Assembly (NCBI GenBank): GCA_024330185.1 | Contig: JANDLV010000007.1 | Span: 33,441-97,440 of the forward strand | From: Candidatus Siliceabacter maunaloa | GTDB lineage: Bacteria > Actinomycetota > Thermoleophilia > Solirubrobacterales > Solirubrobacteraceae | Direction of reading: 5' to 3' | Length of the DNA stretch: 64,000 bases | Shown here: positions 1 through 7,869 of the stretch, piece after piece | How the letters are laid out: each line of letters begins with the position of its first letter | Numbering within the stretch: position 1 is the stretch's first letter | Notes under the pieces: generated by a model | Database searches by the model: none | Seen by the model: only the letters and a program-made list of their open reading frames with translations | What the model was told of the DNA's origin: nothing | Program-made: the position numbers and the translations under genes

Positions 1-844
1 GGGGGAGGGCGAGCGCGCAGAGGCCGGCGGCGACGCGCAGCGCGAGGCCGTGCGGGAACAGGCAGCGGCCCCAGAGGCGGTACTGGATGCTCGCCAACAG
101 CCCGACCGCGCTCGTGGAGGTCGAGGTGCGCACGTCGGTGAACCCGGCCTCGTCCAGGGCGCGGGCCAGCGACGACGCCGTGAAGTGCACCCGGTGGCGG
201 GGGAGGTCGAGGTGGTACCAGCGCCCGCCGAAGCGCCGGGCCTGCCAGCCGCCGGCGTTGGGGACCGACACGGCGATCACCGCGTCGGGACGCAGCGCGG
301 CGTGGGTGCGGCGCAGGTCGCCCACCGGGTCGTCGGTGTGCTCGAGGGACTGCTGGAAGATGGCGGCGTCGTAGGCGCCCGGGTCGAGGGCCACGGTGGC
401 CAGCACCCCGTGGCGCGCGTTCACGCCGCGCTCGCGCGCCACCACGCAGGCCACGTCCGACGGCTCCACGCCGGTCATGCGCCAACCGTCGCCTACGAGG
501 CCGGCGGCCACGTCGCCGCGCCCGCACCCTACGTCCAAGCCGCGGCCCGGCGGGAGGGCGGCGATGGCGTCCAGCGGCGGGCGGCGGCGGGCGGCCCGCC
601 GCTGCGCGGCCTGGATGACCGAGGAGATCGCGCGCACGTGGGGGTGGGGCCGCGCCTCGTAGGCGCCGTAGCCCGTCGGGTAGTAGCTCGCGAGGTCGTG
701 GAAGGTGGCGGGCGGCAGCGTCATACCGGTGCCACAGCGCGGGCAGCGCGCGACCACGAAGCGGCCGGGCGTCCCGTGCAACCGATCCGGCGAGACGACC
801 CGGGGCGGGTCGGGCGCGGCGGCGCAGACGGGACAGGCGACCAT
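1..844 (-). CDS. Class I SAM-dependent methyltransferase (3' end outside window)
   Basis: The minus strand is open from an ATG at 844 to the window edge, so the C-terminus is missing. The N-terminus carries two Cys pairs (C4/C7 and C34/C37) like a small zinc ribbon. A Rossmann methyltransferase follows, with motif I LDVGCGRGD near residues 102-110, an acidic strand-2 end (GVEPSD) and an FQQSLEH segment typical of Methyltransf_23-type enzymes. The architecture matches the gene at 17845-18852. It probably methylates a sugar or nucleotide sugar of the surface glycan; the substrate is unknown. It is divergent from the GT4 gene at 874 and shares its palindromic promoter. The start is supported by a TAGCCT hexamer ending 10 bases upstream. 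Confidence 0.85.
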   Translation of the reverse strand, partial: MVACPVCAAAPDPPRVVSPDRLHGTPGRFVVARCPRCGTGMTLPPATFHDLASYYPTGYGAYEARPHPHVRAISSVIQAAQRRAARRRPPLDAIAALPPGRGLDVGCGRGDVAAGLVGDGWRMTGVEPSDVACVVARERGVNARHGVLATVALDPGAYDAAIFQQSLEHTDDPVGDLRRTHAALRPDAVIAVSVPNAGGWQARRFGGRWYHLDLPRHRVHFTASSLARALDEAGFTDVRTSTSTSAVGLLASIQYRLWGRCLFPHGLALRVAAGLCALALP

Positions 845-848
845 GCGC

Positions 849-870
849 GCGGGCAGGCTACCCTGCCCGC
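849..870. promoter_or_regulatory. Overlapping divergent promoter inside a palindrome
   Basis: A perfect 9-bp inverted repeat (849-857 and 862-870, four-base loop) separates two divergent genes. It contains a plus-strand hexamer TACCCT (859-864), 9 bases before the GTG at 874, and a minus-strand hexamer TAGCCT (855-860), 10 bases before the ATG at 844. The two hexamers overlap by two bases, so RNA polymerase could occupy only one at a time. Hexamer function is inferred from the same spacing seen across the window. Confidence 0.55.
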
Positions 871-873
871 CCC

Positions 874-1926
874 GTGCCCACCGTGCTGCACGTCCTTCCC
901 CACGCCGGCGGGGGAGGCCAGACGTACGTCGATCTCCTCGAGGGCTGCTCGTCCTTCGTCCACGAGCGCCTCACGCTGTCGACAGGGCGCACGCCCGCGC
1001 AGGCCGTCGTCAGCCTCCCGGCGCGCTGGCCGGCCGTGGCCCGGGCCGCCCGGCGTGCCGACCTCGTGCACGTCCACGGCGACACCGCGGCGCTGCTCGC
1101 GCTTGCGCTGCTGCGGGCCCGCCCGTCCGTGGTCACCACGCACGGGCTGCACCTGCTGCGCAGGGTGAGGGGACCGATGCGCGCGGGCGTCGTGCTCGGC
1201 CTGCGCGCGGCCGCGCAGGCCGCCGACCGCGTGATCTGCACGAGCCACGCCGAGCGCGACGAGCTGGCCGGCCTCCTCCCGGCGCCCGCGCGCCGCCGAC
1301 TCGTGGTGGTGCACAACGGGATCGCGCTCCCTTCGCCGGCCGACCCCGCGCAGCGCAGCGCGGCACGCGGCGCACTCGGCCTGGCCAACGGGGACGTCGC
1401 CGTCCTGTTCCTGGGCGAGCTGCACGAGCGCAAGGCGCCCCTCGACGCGGTGGCCGCCGCACAGGCCGCCCGCACCCGCGGAGCGCGGGTGGTGCTCCTC
1501 GTGGCCGGCGACGGCCCCCAGGCCTCCGCGGTGCGCGAGCGCGCGGGCCCCGCGGTGCGACCGCTGGGCTTCCGCGGGGACGTCGACCGCCTCCTGACCG
1601 CGGCCGACCTGCTCGTCATGCCCTCCGCACGTGAGGGCCTGTCCTTCGCCGTCCTGGAGGCCATGGGCCGCGGCCTGGCCCTGGTCGTATCCGACGCCCC
1701 CGGCAACCCCGAGGCGGTCGGCGACGCGGGCGTGGTCGTGCCCGTGGGGGACCGTGCGGCGCTGGCGACGGCGCTCACGCGCCTGGCCACCGACCACGAC
1801 GAGCGGGCTCGCCTGGGCGCCGCCGCCCGCGAGCGCGTACGCACCACCTTCACACTCGACCGCCTGCGCGAGGAGGTGAGCGCCACGTATCACGACGCGC
1901 TCAGCCGTTCCCACCAGTCCGCTTGA
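874..1926 (+). CDS. Glycosyltransferase family 4 (GT-B fold)
   Basis: A 350-residue GT4-type retaining glycosyltransferase. The N-terminal Rossmann half opens with a glycine-rich loop (HAGGGGQTY) that normally contacts donor or acceptor. The C-terminal half carries the E-x7-E signature in SAREGLSFAVLEAMGRG, near residues 254-262. It starts at GTG 874, which lies 9 bases after TACCCT, with no Shine-Dalgarno sequence. No signal peptide or membrane segment is visible, so it should act at the cytoplasmic face. It is divergent from a methyltransferase and next to an ATPase gene that looks like a later insertion. Donor and acceptor cannot be told from the sequence. Confidence 0.88.
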   Translation: MPTVLHVLPHAGGGGQTYVDLLEGCSSFVHERLTLSTGRTPAQAVVSLPARWPAVARAARRADLVHVHGDTAALLALALLRARPSVVTTHGLHLLRRVRGPMRAGVVLGLRAAAQAADRVICTSHAERDELAGLLPAPARRRLVVVHNGIALPSPADPAQRSAARGALGLANGDVAVLFLGELHERKAPLDAVAAAQAARTRGARVVLLVAGDGPQASAVRERAGPAVRPLGFRGDVDRLLTAADLLVMPSAREGLSFAVLEAMGRGLALVVSDAPGNPEAVGDAGVVVPVGDRAALATALTRLATDHDERARLGAAARERVRTTFTLDRLREEVSATYHDALSRSHQSA

Positions 1927-1973
1927 CCCGCTCACGGCGTCGGTTCGCCGGCGCGCCGCCCCGTTCTGCCCGC

Positions 1974-2045
1974 TGCAGAGGCAATATCATGCCCTCTGCA
2001 AGGACGATATTGCGCCCGCTAGGTTATCGATAATCTGCCCTCTGA
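1974..2045 (+). promoter_or_regulatory. Promoter region of the DUF4143 ATPase with nested inverted repeats
   Basis: TAATCT (2031-2036) lies 9 bases before the ATG at 2046, so the mRNA is probably leaderless. Upstream are two interleaved inverted repeats: TGCAGAGG (1974-1981) with CCTCTGCA (1993-2000), and GCAATATC (1981-1988) with GATATTGC (2006-2013). A 10-bp palindrome TTATCGATAA (2024-2033) overlaps the hexamer, and TGCCCTCTG occurs at 1990-1998 and 2036-2044. This density of symmetry suggests operator sites, but no regulator gene is adjacent. Confidence 0.5.
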
Positions 2046-3302
2046 ATGCTCGAGCGCTATCAACCGAGAATCGTGGACAACGAGCTGCTCGCCCGCCTCG
2101 GTGCCTCGGGTGCTGTGGTCATCGAGGGCCCGAGGGCGTGCGGGAAGACAGCGACTGCGCGGCAGGTAGCGGCGAGCGAGGTGCTGCTCGATGTCGACGC
2201 CGAGGCCCGGCGTGCCATCGCGGTCGAGCCATCGCTCATCCTCGAAGGCCCGGTACCTCGTCTGATCGACGAGTGGCAGACCGAGCCTGCGATCTGGAAT
2301 CACGTTCGCCGGGCGGTCGATGACCGAGCATCACCTGGCCAGTTCATCCTGACCGGGTCGGCGAGCCCCGCCGACGACATCACTCGACACACCGGTGCCG
2401 GACGGATCAGCCGGCTTCGTATGCGGCCGATGAGCCTCTTCGAGTCGGGCGGCAGTACCGGCGAGATCTCGCTCGTGGAGCTGCTGGCGGGCGAGGCTCC
2501 CCGCAGCGGGGATCCCGGCCTGGGTCTCGCCCAGCTCGCGGGCGAGCTGGCGGTCGGCGGCTGGCCTGGCTCTCGGGACCTGCGGCTTGACGGCGCTCTG
2601 CGTGCCGTCCGCGACTACCTGGAGGAGATCCGTCGAACGGACATCGGTCGCGTGGACGGCACGAGACGGGACCCCGACAGGGTGGGGCGGCTACTGCGAA
2701 GCCTCGCGCGCAACGTCGCCACCCCGGCGGCCATCGCCACACTGGCGGGTGATACCGCTGGAGCGAACGGGCCGTTGAAGCGGGACACGGTCAGTGACTA
2801 CCTCACCGTGCTGGACCGACTGATGATCGTCGAGGACCAGCCGGCGTGGGCGCCTCATCTGCGCTCCAAGTACGTGCTGCGAGGTACGGCGAAGCGTCAC
2901 TTCGTCGACCCCTCCCTCGCGGTCGCGGCGCTGCGGGCCACGCCCGACCATCTTCTGCGCGATCTCGAGCTGTTCGGGCTCCTGTTCGAGTCGCTGGTGG
3001 TGCGCGATCTGCGGATCTATGCTCAGGCGGCGGACGCCCAGGTGCTGCACTACCGCGACAGCAACGGCCTCGAGGTCGATGCCATCGTCCAGGCTGCGGA
3101 CGGGAGGTGGGCTGCGTTCGAGGTCAAGCTCGGAGCAGGACAGGCCGACGAGGGCGCGGCCAGCCTCGCTCGCTTCGTCCGGCAGGTGGACACCGAGAGG
3201 TGTGGCAGGCCCGCCGCGCTGGGCGTCATCACCGGCGGCGGCTACGGGTACCTGCGCGAAGACGGCGTCGCGATCGTCCCGATCGGCGCCTTGCGACCGT
3301 GA
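2046..3302 (+). CDS. AAA-type ATPase with DUF4143 domain
   Basis: A 418-residue protein of the AAA_14/DUF4143 type. Walker A is GPRACGKT (about 28-35), a Walker B-like LIDEWQ lies near 73-78, and a sensor-like ILTGSASP follows. The C-terminal half is DUF4143, ending in a PD-(D/E)xK-like arrangement (GLEVDAIV, then FEVKLGAG). The molecular role of this family is not established. The gene sits alone between glycosyltransferases, has its own elaborate promoter region and no obvious relation to glycan assembly, which suggests acquisition. It is convergent with the GT2 gene ending at 3324. Confidence 0.85.
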   Translation: MLERYQPRIVDNELLARLGASGAVVIEGPRACGKTATARQVAASEVLLDVDAEARRAIAVEPSLILEGPVPRLIDEWQTEPAIWNHVRRAVDDRASPGQFILTGSASPADDITRHTGAGRISRLRMRPMSLFESGGSTGEISLVELLAGEAPRSGDPGLGLAQLAGELAVGGWPGSRDLRLDGALRAVRDYLEEIRRTDIGRVDGTRRDPDRVGRLLRSLARNVATPAAIATLAGDTAGANGPLKRDTVSDYLTVLDRLMIVEDQPAWAPHLRSKYVLRGTAKRHFVDPSLAVAALRATPDHLLRDLELFGLLFESLVVRDLRIYAQAADAQVLHYRDSNGLEVDAIVQAADGRWAAFEVKLGAGQADEGAASLARFVRQVDTERCGRPAALGVITGGGYGYLREDGVAIVPIGALRP

Positions 3303-3323
3303 GCGGTTTGACCTCGGCGATGG

Positions 3324-4124
3324 CTATGGCGCCTGCCCCAGCGCCCGGCGTCGCGCGCGCTTGAGCGGAAGCGGCGTGAGCCAGGCCAGGGCGGGCACGG
3401 CGAGGCCGCTCGCCCCGCGCAGGGTGCGCCGCCGCGCCAGCGTCCGTGCGCGGATGGCCAGCGCCTCGGCGATCTGGGCGCGCTCGGCGCGGGCGGCGAC
3501 GTTGGCGGTGCCCATCACCCGTGTGGACAGCGCCTCGTCCAGCGCCACCACACGGTGGTGCTCGGCGACGCGCAGCCATAGGTCGTACTCCATCGCGTAG
3601 CGGTAGCGCGGGTCGTAGCCGCCCAGGGCGAGCACCAGGTCACGGCGGAAGGCCGCCGAGGTGTTGGGGATCGGGTTGAAGCGCGGCAGGACCGCGTTGA
3701 CCTCGCCGGCGGCGAAGGTGGTGCGCGCGGCCAGCGGCCGCCGGGCCTCGTCGACCTCGTGCATGCGGGTGCCCACCACGGCCACCTCGGGCCGCGCGTC
3801 GAGCACCGCGAGCTGGCGCTCCAGGCGCTGGGGCGCCGAGAAGTCGTCGGCGTCCTGCACCGCGATCACGGGCGCCCGCGCCGCGCGCAGGCCCGCGTTG
3901 AGGCTGCGCGCGATGCCCACGTTGCGCCCCATGGGCAGCGCGCGCACCCGAGCGTCGCGCCGCGCGGCGTGGGCGATGACCTTCGGCGTGGCGTCGGTGG
4001 AGCCGTCGTCGATGGCCAGCAGCTCCAGGTTCTCGACGGTCTGCGCCAGCATCGACCCGATGGCCTGCGCCAGCGTGCCGGCGTTGTCGTAGGCGCCGAC
4101 GAGCACGCTGACCCGCGGGGTCAC
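3324..4124 (-). CDS. Glycosyltransferase family 2 (GT-A fold)
   Basis: Inverting GT2-type enzyme. It opens with VSVLVGAYDNAGTL, then the nucleotide-binding LLAIDDGSTDAT and a metal-binding QDADDFS (DxD equivalent), and later FRRDLVLALGGYDPRY and EYDLWLRVAE, typical of the family. The chosen start is GTG 4124, whose GTGA overlaps the stop of the upstream GT4 gene, implying translational coupling. The open frame extends further upstream, but that part lies inside the GT4 gene. There is no membrane segment. It probably adds one residue to the same glycan as its GT4 partner. Confidence 0.88.
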   Translation of the reverse strand: MTPRVSVLVGAYDNAGTLAQAIGSMLAQTVENLELLAIDDGSTDATPKVIAHAARRDARVRALPMGRNVGIARSLNAGLRAARAPVIAVQDADDFSAPQRLERQLAVLDARPEVAVVGTRMHEVDEARRPLAARTTFAAGEVNAVLPRFNPIPNTSAAFRRDLVLALGGYDPRYRYAMEYDLWLRVAEHHRVVALDEALSTRVMGTANVAARAERAQIAEALAIRARTLARRRTLRGASGLAVPALAWLTPLPLKRARRRALGQAP

Positions 4125-5272
4125 GCGAGCTCCCCGCGGTAGGCGGCCGACACGCGGTCCAGCGAGCCCTCCAGCGAGAGCCGCCACGCGTTGCGCAGGT
4201 ACCAGTCGTGCGTCGCTGAGCGCAGCCCGTCGCCGCCGGCGTGCACGCGCTCGATGGCGGCGGCCAGCGCCTGGGGCGAGGCGTCAGGAGCGACGGTGCC
4301 GTTGACGCCCTCCTCCACGAGCTCGACCGCCGCGTTGTCGGGCGCCGCGCAGACCACGCTGGGCGTCCCCGCCGCCGCGGCCTCCACGACGACCATGCCG
4401 TAGCCCTCCCGTTCGGAGGGCAGTACCAGGCACAGGGCGCGGCGCAGGGTGTCGTGGAGCCGCGGGGCGTCCACGAACCCGGGGACGTCGACCACATCGG
4501 CGAGGCCCAACTCGTCCACCAGACGCAGCACCGCCTCGCGTTGCGGGCCGTCGCCGAGGATGGCGCCACGCAGCTCCGGCAGGCGCTCACGTGCGCGCGC
4601 CAGCGCCGGCACCAGGGCGGGCACGCGCTTCTCGGGGATGTGACGCCCGGCGAACATCACGAGCGGCTCGGCGCGCGCCGGCGCCTGCGCGACCGGCAGC
4701 CCGGCCACCATCCCCTCCAGCACGGTCACCGGCCCGCCGACGCCCTCCTCGCGCAGCCGGCCCGCGGTCAGGCGGGCGAAGCAGAAGGCCTGCTGGCGCA
4801 GGCGCACGCAGTGACGCTGCACGGCCCAGCCGACCCGGCCGCCGGTACGCCCGAGATAGGCGGTCCAGTACGCCCGCGACCACAGCTCGAACCAGTCCAC
4901 GACGAGCCGATAGCCGCGCGTACGGCGCAGCAGGCCCGCCGCCAGCAACGGGAAGTACGGGAAGGACGCGGTGTGCACGACGTCGTAGCGCCGCCCGTGG
5001 AGCAGCAGGTGCCACAGCACCCCGGCGCCGAAGACCAGCGGCGGCCCGATCCGCCGCCGTGCGCCGGTGTAGAGCGCCATGCGCGGCCCCGCCGCACGGA
5101 CCGCCACCCCCGCCGGCGCATCGGGCGCGCTGCCCCGCGGCCACTGGCGCAACGTGAGGTAGGTGACCTCGTGCCCCTCGGCGGCCAGGCGCTCCGAGAG
5201 GGAGCGGTACCACCGCTCCCCACCGCCGATCGTGTGGGGGAACAGGCAGTCGTAGACGACGCAGACGCGCAT
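4121..5272 (-). CDS. Glycosyltransferase family 4
   Basis: A 383-residue GT4 enzyme. The N-terminal loop HTIGGGERWYRSL is the usual glycine-rich donor/acceptor loop, and the C-terminal half has PSEREGYGMVVVEAAAAG with the E-x7-E pair. Its ATG directly follows the TGA of the MazF-like gene (TGA at 5273-5275, ATG at 5270-5272), so the glycosyltransferase pair may be co-transcribed with the toxin module on this strand. It is followed with a GTGA overlap by the GT2 gene. The donor sugar is unknown. Confidence 0.88.
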   Translation of the reverse strand: MRVCVVYDCLFPHTIGGGERWYRSLSERLAAEGHEVTYLTLRQWPRGSAPDAPAGVAVRAAGPRMALYTGARRRIGPPLVFGAGVLWHLLLHGRRYDVVHTASFPYFPLLAAGLLRRTRGYRLVVDWFELWSRAYWTAYLGRTGGRVGWAVQRHCVRLRQQAFCFARLTAGRLREEGVGGPVTVLEGMVAGLPVAQAPARAEPLVMFAGRHIPEKRVPALVPALARARERLPELRGAILGDGPQREAVLRLVDELGLADVVDVPGFVDAPRLHDTLRRALCLVLPSEREGYGMVVVEAAAAGTPSVVCAAPDNAAVELVEEGVNGTVAPDASPQALAAAIERVHAGGDGLRSATHDWYLRNAWRLSLEGSLDRVSAAYRGELA

Positions 5273-5620
5273 TCAGCGCAACGACAGCGCGCGCCGCAGG
5301 CCGTCGTCGACCTGCTGCATCAGCCAGTCGGGTAGGGCGGCGATCCGCTCCTCGAGGCGCGCGCGGTTCAATGTGTACAGCTGCGTCACGTTGACGATCG
5401 ACTCCCGCGGCAATCCGCTCAGATCGCTCCCGAGCGTCACGTTTCCGGGTCGAGACGCCAATCGCGTCGCGCCGGTGACCACGGCGATGATCACCGTCGA
5501 AAGCCTTGAGGCGTTGTACTGATCGCCGCTGATGACGAGCACTGGCCGGCGGTAGCCGGGCTCTGAGCCGTCGGGAATGCCTAGGTCACTCCACCACAGC
5601 TCGCCCCGGGCGATCACCAT
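5273..5620 (-). CDS. MazF/PemK-like endoribonuclease toxin
   Basis: A 115-residue MazF/PemK-fold protein. The start MVIARGELWWSDLG followed by GYRRPVLVISGDQYN and TVIIAVVTGAT is the canonical N-terminal beta-barrel, and RESIVNVTQLYTLNR is the conserved second half. Members cleave mRNA at short sequences and are neutralised by the cognate antitoxin. The ATG at 5620 overlaps the antitoxin stop, so the pair is translationally coupled. It runs directly into the GT4 gene. Confidence 0.88.
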   Translation of the reverse strand: MVIARGELWWSDLGIPDGSEPGYRRPVLVISGDQYNASRLSTVIIAVVTGATRLASRPGNVTLGSDLSGLPRESIVNVTQLYTLNRARLEERIAALPDWLMQQVDDGLRRALSLR

Positions 5621-5868
5621 TGCCACTCGTCGGACTGCGCGAGGTCGTACGCAGCGGCGCGGGCGAACGCCGTCTGCTCTTCGAGCTCCTTCTCGTCGAT
5701 CCCTTCGAGGCTGCGGTTGATCTGCTCGGTGAGGTCCTTGTCCTCCAGCTCTGCAAGCCAGCGCTCGGCGGCTCGCGCGAAGAACTCGCTGCGCGACACA
5801 CCGAGCTTTCGCGCCGCCTCGTCGGCGCGTGCGAACGTCGTGTCGGGAAGGGAGATCGCGGTCTTCAT
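5614..5868 (-). CDS. Ribbon-helix-helix antitoxin partner of the MazF-like toxin
   Basis: An 84-residue protein. The N-terminus MKTAISLPDTTFARADEAA is a CopG/MazE-type ribbon-helix-helix DNA-binding arm, continued by KLGVSRSEFFARAAERWLAEL. The acidic C-terminal tail (EGIDEKELEEQ) would wrap the toxin. The start ATG 5868 is preceded at 7 bases by TATACT, the best -10-like hexamer in the window, so the mRNA is probably leaderless. The antitoxin is expected to repress its own promoter; ACCAGG repeats in the divergent region are candidate sites. Confidence 0.85.
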   Translation of the reverse strand: MKTAISLPDTTFARADEAARKLGVSRSEFFARAAERWLAELEDKDLTEQINRSLEGIDEKELEEQTAFARAAAYDLAQSDEWQW

Positions 5869-5944
5869 CCGCGCGAGTATAACCAGGGCATACCGACTTC
5901 GCGGGTCGGACGCCGAGATGATGACCAGGTAAGGTGACCAGGTC
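5869..5944. promoter_or_regulatory. Divergent promoter region between two toxin-antitoxin modules
   Basis: A 76-bp region serves both modules. The minus-strand TATACT (complement of 5876-5881) lies 7 bases before the ATG at 5868. The plus-strand TAAGGT (5930-5935) lies 9 bases before the ATG at 5945. GACCAGGT occurs at 5923-5930 and 5936-5943, bracketing the plus-strand hexamer, and a related AACCAGGG is at 5881-5888, touching the minus-strand hexamer. The three ACCAGG cores are candidate operator sites for one or both antitoxins. Confidence 0.55.
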
Positions 5945-6175
5945 ATGATCGAGCGCACGATCACCGCCACCCGCTTCAAGGCCGAGTGCCTCGGCCTCCT
6001 TGACGACGTCGCCCGTACGCATCGGGAGCTCGTAGTCACCAAGCACGGCAAGCCGGTCGCGAGGGTGGTCCCCGCGCAGCCGCCGATCGACCTGCGTGGC
6101 AGCGTGACCTTCCTGGTCGACGACGATGAGCTGATCGCGCCACTGGACGTCCAGTGGGACGCCGAGCACGAGTGA
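5945..6175 (+). CDS. Phd/YefM-family antitoxin of a VapC-type toxin
   Basis: A 76-residue protein with the Phd/YefM pattern: a short N-terminal strand, helix FKAECLGLLDDVARTH, then ELVVTKHGKPVARVVP, the conserved strand with GKPVA. The C-terminus is acidic and should bind the toxin. The stop overlaps the toxin start (GTGA at 6172-6175). Transcription probably starts at or near the ATG, since TAAGGT lies 9 bases upstream. It is back to back with a second toxin-antitoxin module. Confidence 0.85.
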   Translation: MIERTITATRFKAECLGLLDDVARTHRELVVTKHGKPVARVVPAQPPIDLRGSVTFLVDDDELIAPLDVQWDAEHE

Positions 6176-6561
6176 TCGTAGTCGACACCCATGTCTGGCT
6201 GTGGCTGCTCGCCGCGCCCGAGCGCCTCTCGGCCGATGCCGCCGCGGCGATCGAGGATGCCGACGCGATCGGTGTGAGCGCGATGAGCTGCTGGGAGATC
6301 GGGATGCTCGCGACACGTGGCCGCATTCGGCTCGCCGTGCCGCCGCTGGAATGGATCCGCGCCGCCGTCGCCCGGGAGCACACCACCGGCCTGCCCGTCC
6401 ACGCCGAGATCGCCGCCGCCGCCGCGCTCTTCCCCCGGGACGAGCTGGGCGGCGACCCTGCCGACCGCATCATCTACGCGACCGCGCTCGCCCACGACGC
6501 GACGCTGGTCACCAAGGATGCCGCTCTGCGCGCCTACGATCCCGGCGGAACGCTCTGGTGA
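6172..6561 (+). CDS. PIN-domain ribonuclease toxin (VapC-like)
   Basis: A 129-residue PIN-domain protein. The acidic metal-binding residues are visible: Asp in IVVDTHVWLW near residue 5, Glu in SCWEIGML, Asp in GDPADRIIYATA and Asp in VTKDAALRAYD. VapC toxins cut tRNA or rRNA. The GTG start at 6172 overlaps the antitoxin stop by four bases, which is preferred over an upstream in-frame ATG that would overlap the antitoxin by 22 bases. Confidence 0.87.
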   Translation: MIVVDTHVWLWLLAAPERLSADAAAAIEDADAIGVSAMSCWEIGMLATRGRIRLAVPPLEWIRAAVAREHTTGLPVHAEIAAAAALFPRDELGGDPADRIIYATALAHDATLVTKDAALRAYDPGGTLW

Positions 6562-6654
6562 CCTCGCTACCCTCGCCGCGGCGGGCGCAACTCCCCCGTT
6601 GCCGCCGCGTCTGTCCGTTATAGGGACCGCAGGCCGCGGCCGATTCCGCTGTAG

Positions 6655-7863
6655 ATGAGCTCCGTCAAGATCGTCAAGACCGTCAAGACCGTCAAGAGCA
6701 TCCCCGCGCTCGACCAGCCCGACGTCGCCGTCGAGCGTCCCGAGGTCTCGGTGGTCATTCCCTGCCTCGACGAGGCCGACAGCATCGAGGAGTGCGTCCG
6801 CCGTTCGCGCGCGGCGCTGGACCAGGCGGACATCCGCGGCGAGGTGGTCGTGGCCGACAACGGCTCCCGGGACGGCAGCGCCGAGCTGGCCGCCGGCGCC
6901 GGCGCGCACGTCGTCCATGTGTCGCGCCGTGGCTACGGGAGCGCCTATCTTGGGGGCTTCGAGCACGCGCGCGGCGAGTACGTGGTGATGCTCGACGCCG
7001 ACCTGACCTATCCCTTCGAGCGCATCCCCGCCTTCGTGCAATCGCTGCGCGACGGCGCCGACCTCGTCATGGGCGACCGCATGGACAACATCCAGCCCGG
7101 CGCCATGTCGTGGCTGCACCGCTACGTCGGCAACCCGGTGCTCAGCGGCACCCTCAACCTCTTCTTCCGCACCGGCGTGCGCGACGCGCACTGCGGCATG
7201 CGCGCCCTTCGTCGCGAGGTGCTGCCCCGGCTGGATCTGCGAACGACGGGCATGGAGTTCGCCTCGGAGATGGTCATCCGCGCCTCCAAGGAGCAGCTCG
7301 ACATCCGCGAGTTCCCGATCGAGTATCACCCCCGCGGCGGGCAGTCCAAGTTGTCGAGCTTCCGCGACGGCTGGCGCCACCTGCGCTTCCTGCTGGTGCA
7401 CTCGCCCACGCACCTGTTCGTGATCCCGGGCCTGGCCCTGGCGGCGCTCGGCGCCCTGGTCGCCGTCGTCTCGCTGGCCCAGATCCCCGTCTTCGGCCGC
7501 GAGTGGCAGCTGCACTCGATGGTGGGCGGGGCGCTGTTCATGATCGTCGGCACGCAGGTGCTCGCCCTCGGGCTGTGCGCCCACGCCTACGGGACGTACT
7601 TCATGGGCGAGAAGGACGCGTGGTTCGACCGCATGCGCGCGCGCCTCCGCCTGGAGCACGGGCTCCTGCTGGGCGGAGCGGTCATCGCCGTCGGGTTGGC
7701 CATGGCTGCTGTCATCGTGGCCGTGTGGATCGACCGCGGCTTCGGGGCGCTCTCGGAGGAGCGCCTCGCGATCATGGCCGCGACGCTGCTCATCGTCGGC
7801 ATCCAGATCTTCTTCTCGAGCTTCCTGCTCTCCATCCTCGGGCTGCGCCGCCGGCCCTCCTAG
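6655..7863 (+). CDS. GT2 polyprenyl-phosphate-sugar-synthase-like glycosyltransferase with C-terminal membrane segments
   Basis: A 402-residue protein. Residues about 20-250 form a GT2 catalytic domain of the DPM1/GtrB type: VSVVIPCLDEADSI, VVADNGSRDGSAELA, VVMLDADLTYPFERI (DxD) and GMRALRREVLPRL. The C-terminal 150 residues hold about four hydrophobic segments (HLFVIPGLALAALGALVAVV, a loop, MVGGALFMIVGTQVLALGL and two more). Such enzymes transfer a sugar to polyprenyl phosphate for later use by GT-C enzymes on the outer face. The next gene encodes a GT-C-like membrane protein, consistent with that partnership. The first residues are encoded by a 9-bp tandem repeat. No Shine-Dalgarno is seen. 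Confidence 0.85.
   Translation: MSSVKIVKTVKTVKSIPALDQPDVAVERPEVSVVIPCLDEADSIEECVRRSRAALDQADIRGEVVVADNGSRDGSAELAAGAGAHVVHVSRRGYGSAYLGGFEHARGEYVVMLDADLTYPFERIPAFVQSLRDGADLVMGDRMDNIQPGAMSWLHRYVGNPVLSGTLNLFFRTGVRDAHCGMRALRREVLPRLDLRTTGMEFASEMVIRASKEQLDIREFPIEYHPRGGQSKLSSFRDGWRHLRFLLVHSPTHLFVIPGLALAALGALVAVVSLAQIPVFGREWQLHSMVGGALFMIVGTQVLALGLCAHAYGTYFMGEKDAWFDRMRARLRLEHGLLLGGAVIAVGLAMAAVIVAVWIDRGFGALSEERLAIMAATLLIVGIQIFFSSFLLSILGLRRRPS
6664..6699 (+). repeat. Four tandem 9-bp units at the 5' end of the GT2 gene
   Basis: Four copies of a 9-base unit (GTCAAGATC, GTCAAGACC twice, GTCAAGAGC) encode a basic VKIVKTVKTVKS stretch just before the catalytic domain. Unit number could change by slippage without shifting frame. 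It might be a lysine-rich membrane-surface contact; that is inference only. Confidence 0.7.
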
Positions 7864-7869
7864 TGGTCC

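Noticed and set aside
50..1168. Plus-strand open frame at the start of the window
   Set aside because: The opposite strand encodes a methyltransferase with zinc-ribbon Cys pairs and a SAM motif up to 844, and a GT4 gene begins at 874 in another frame.
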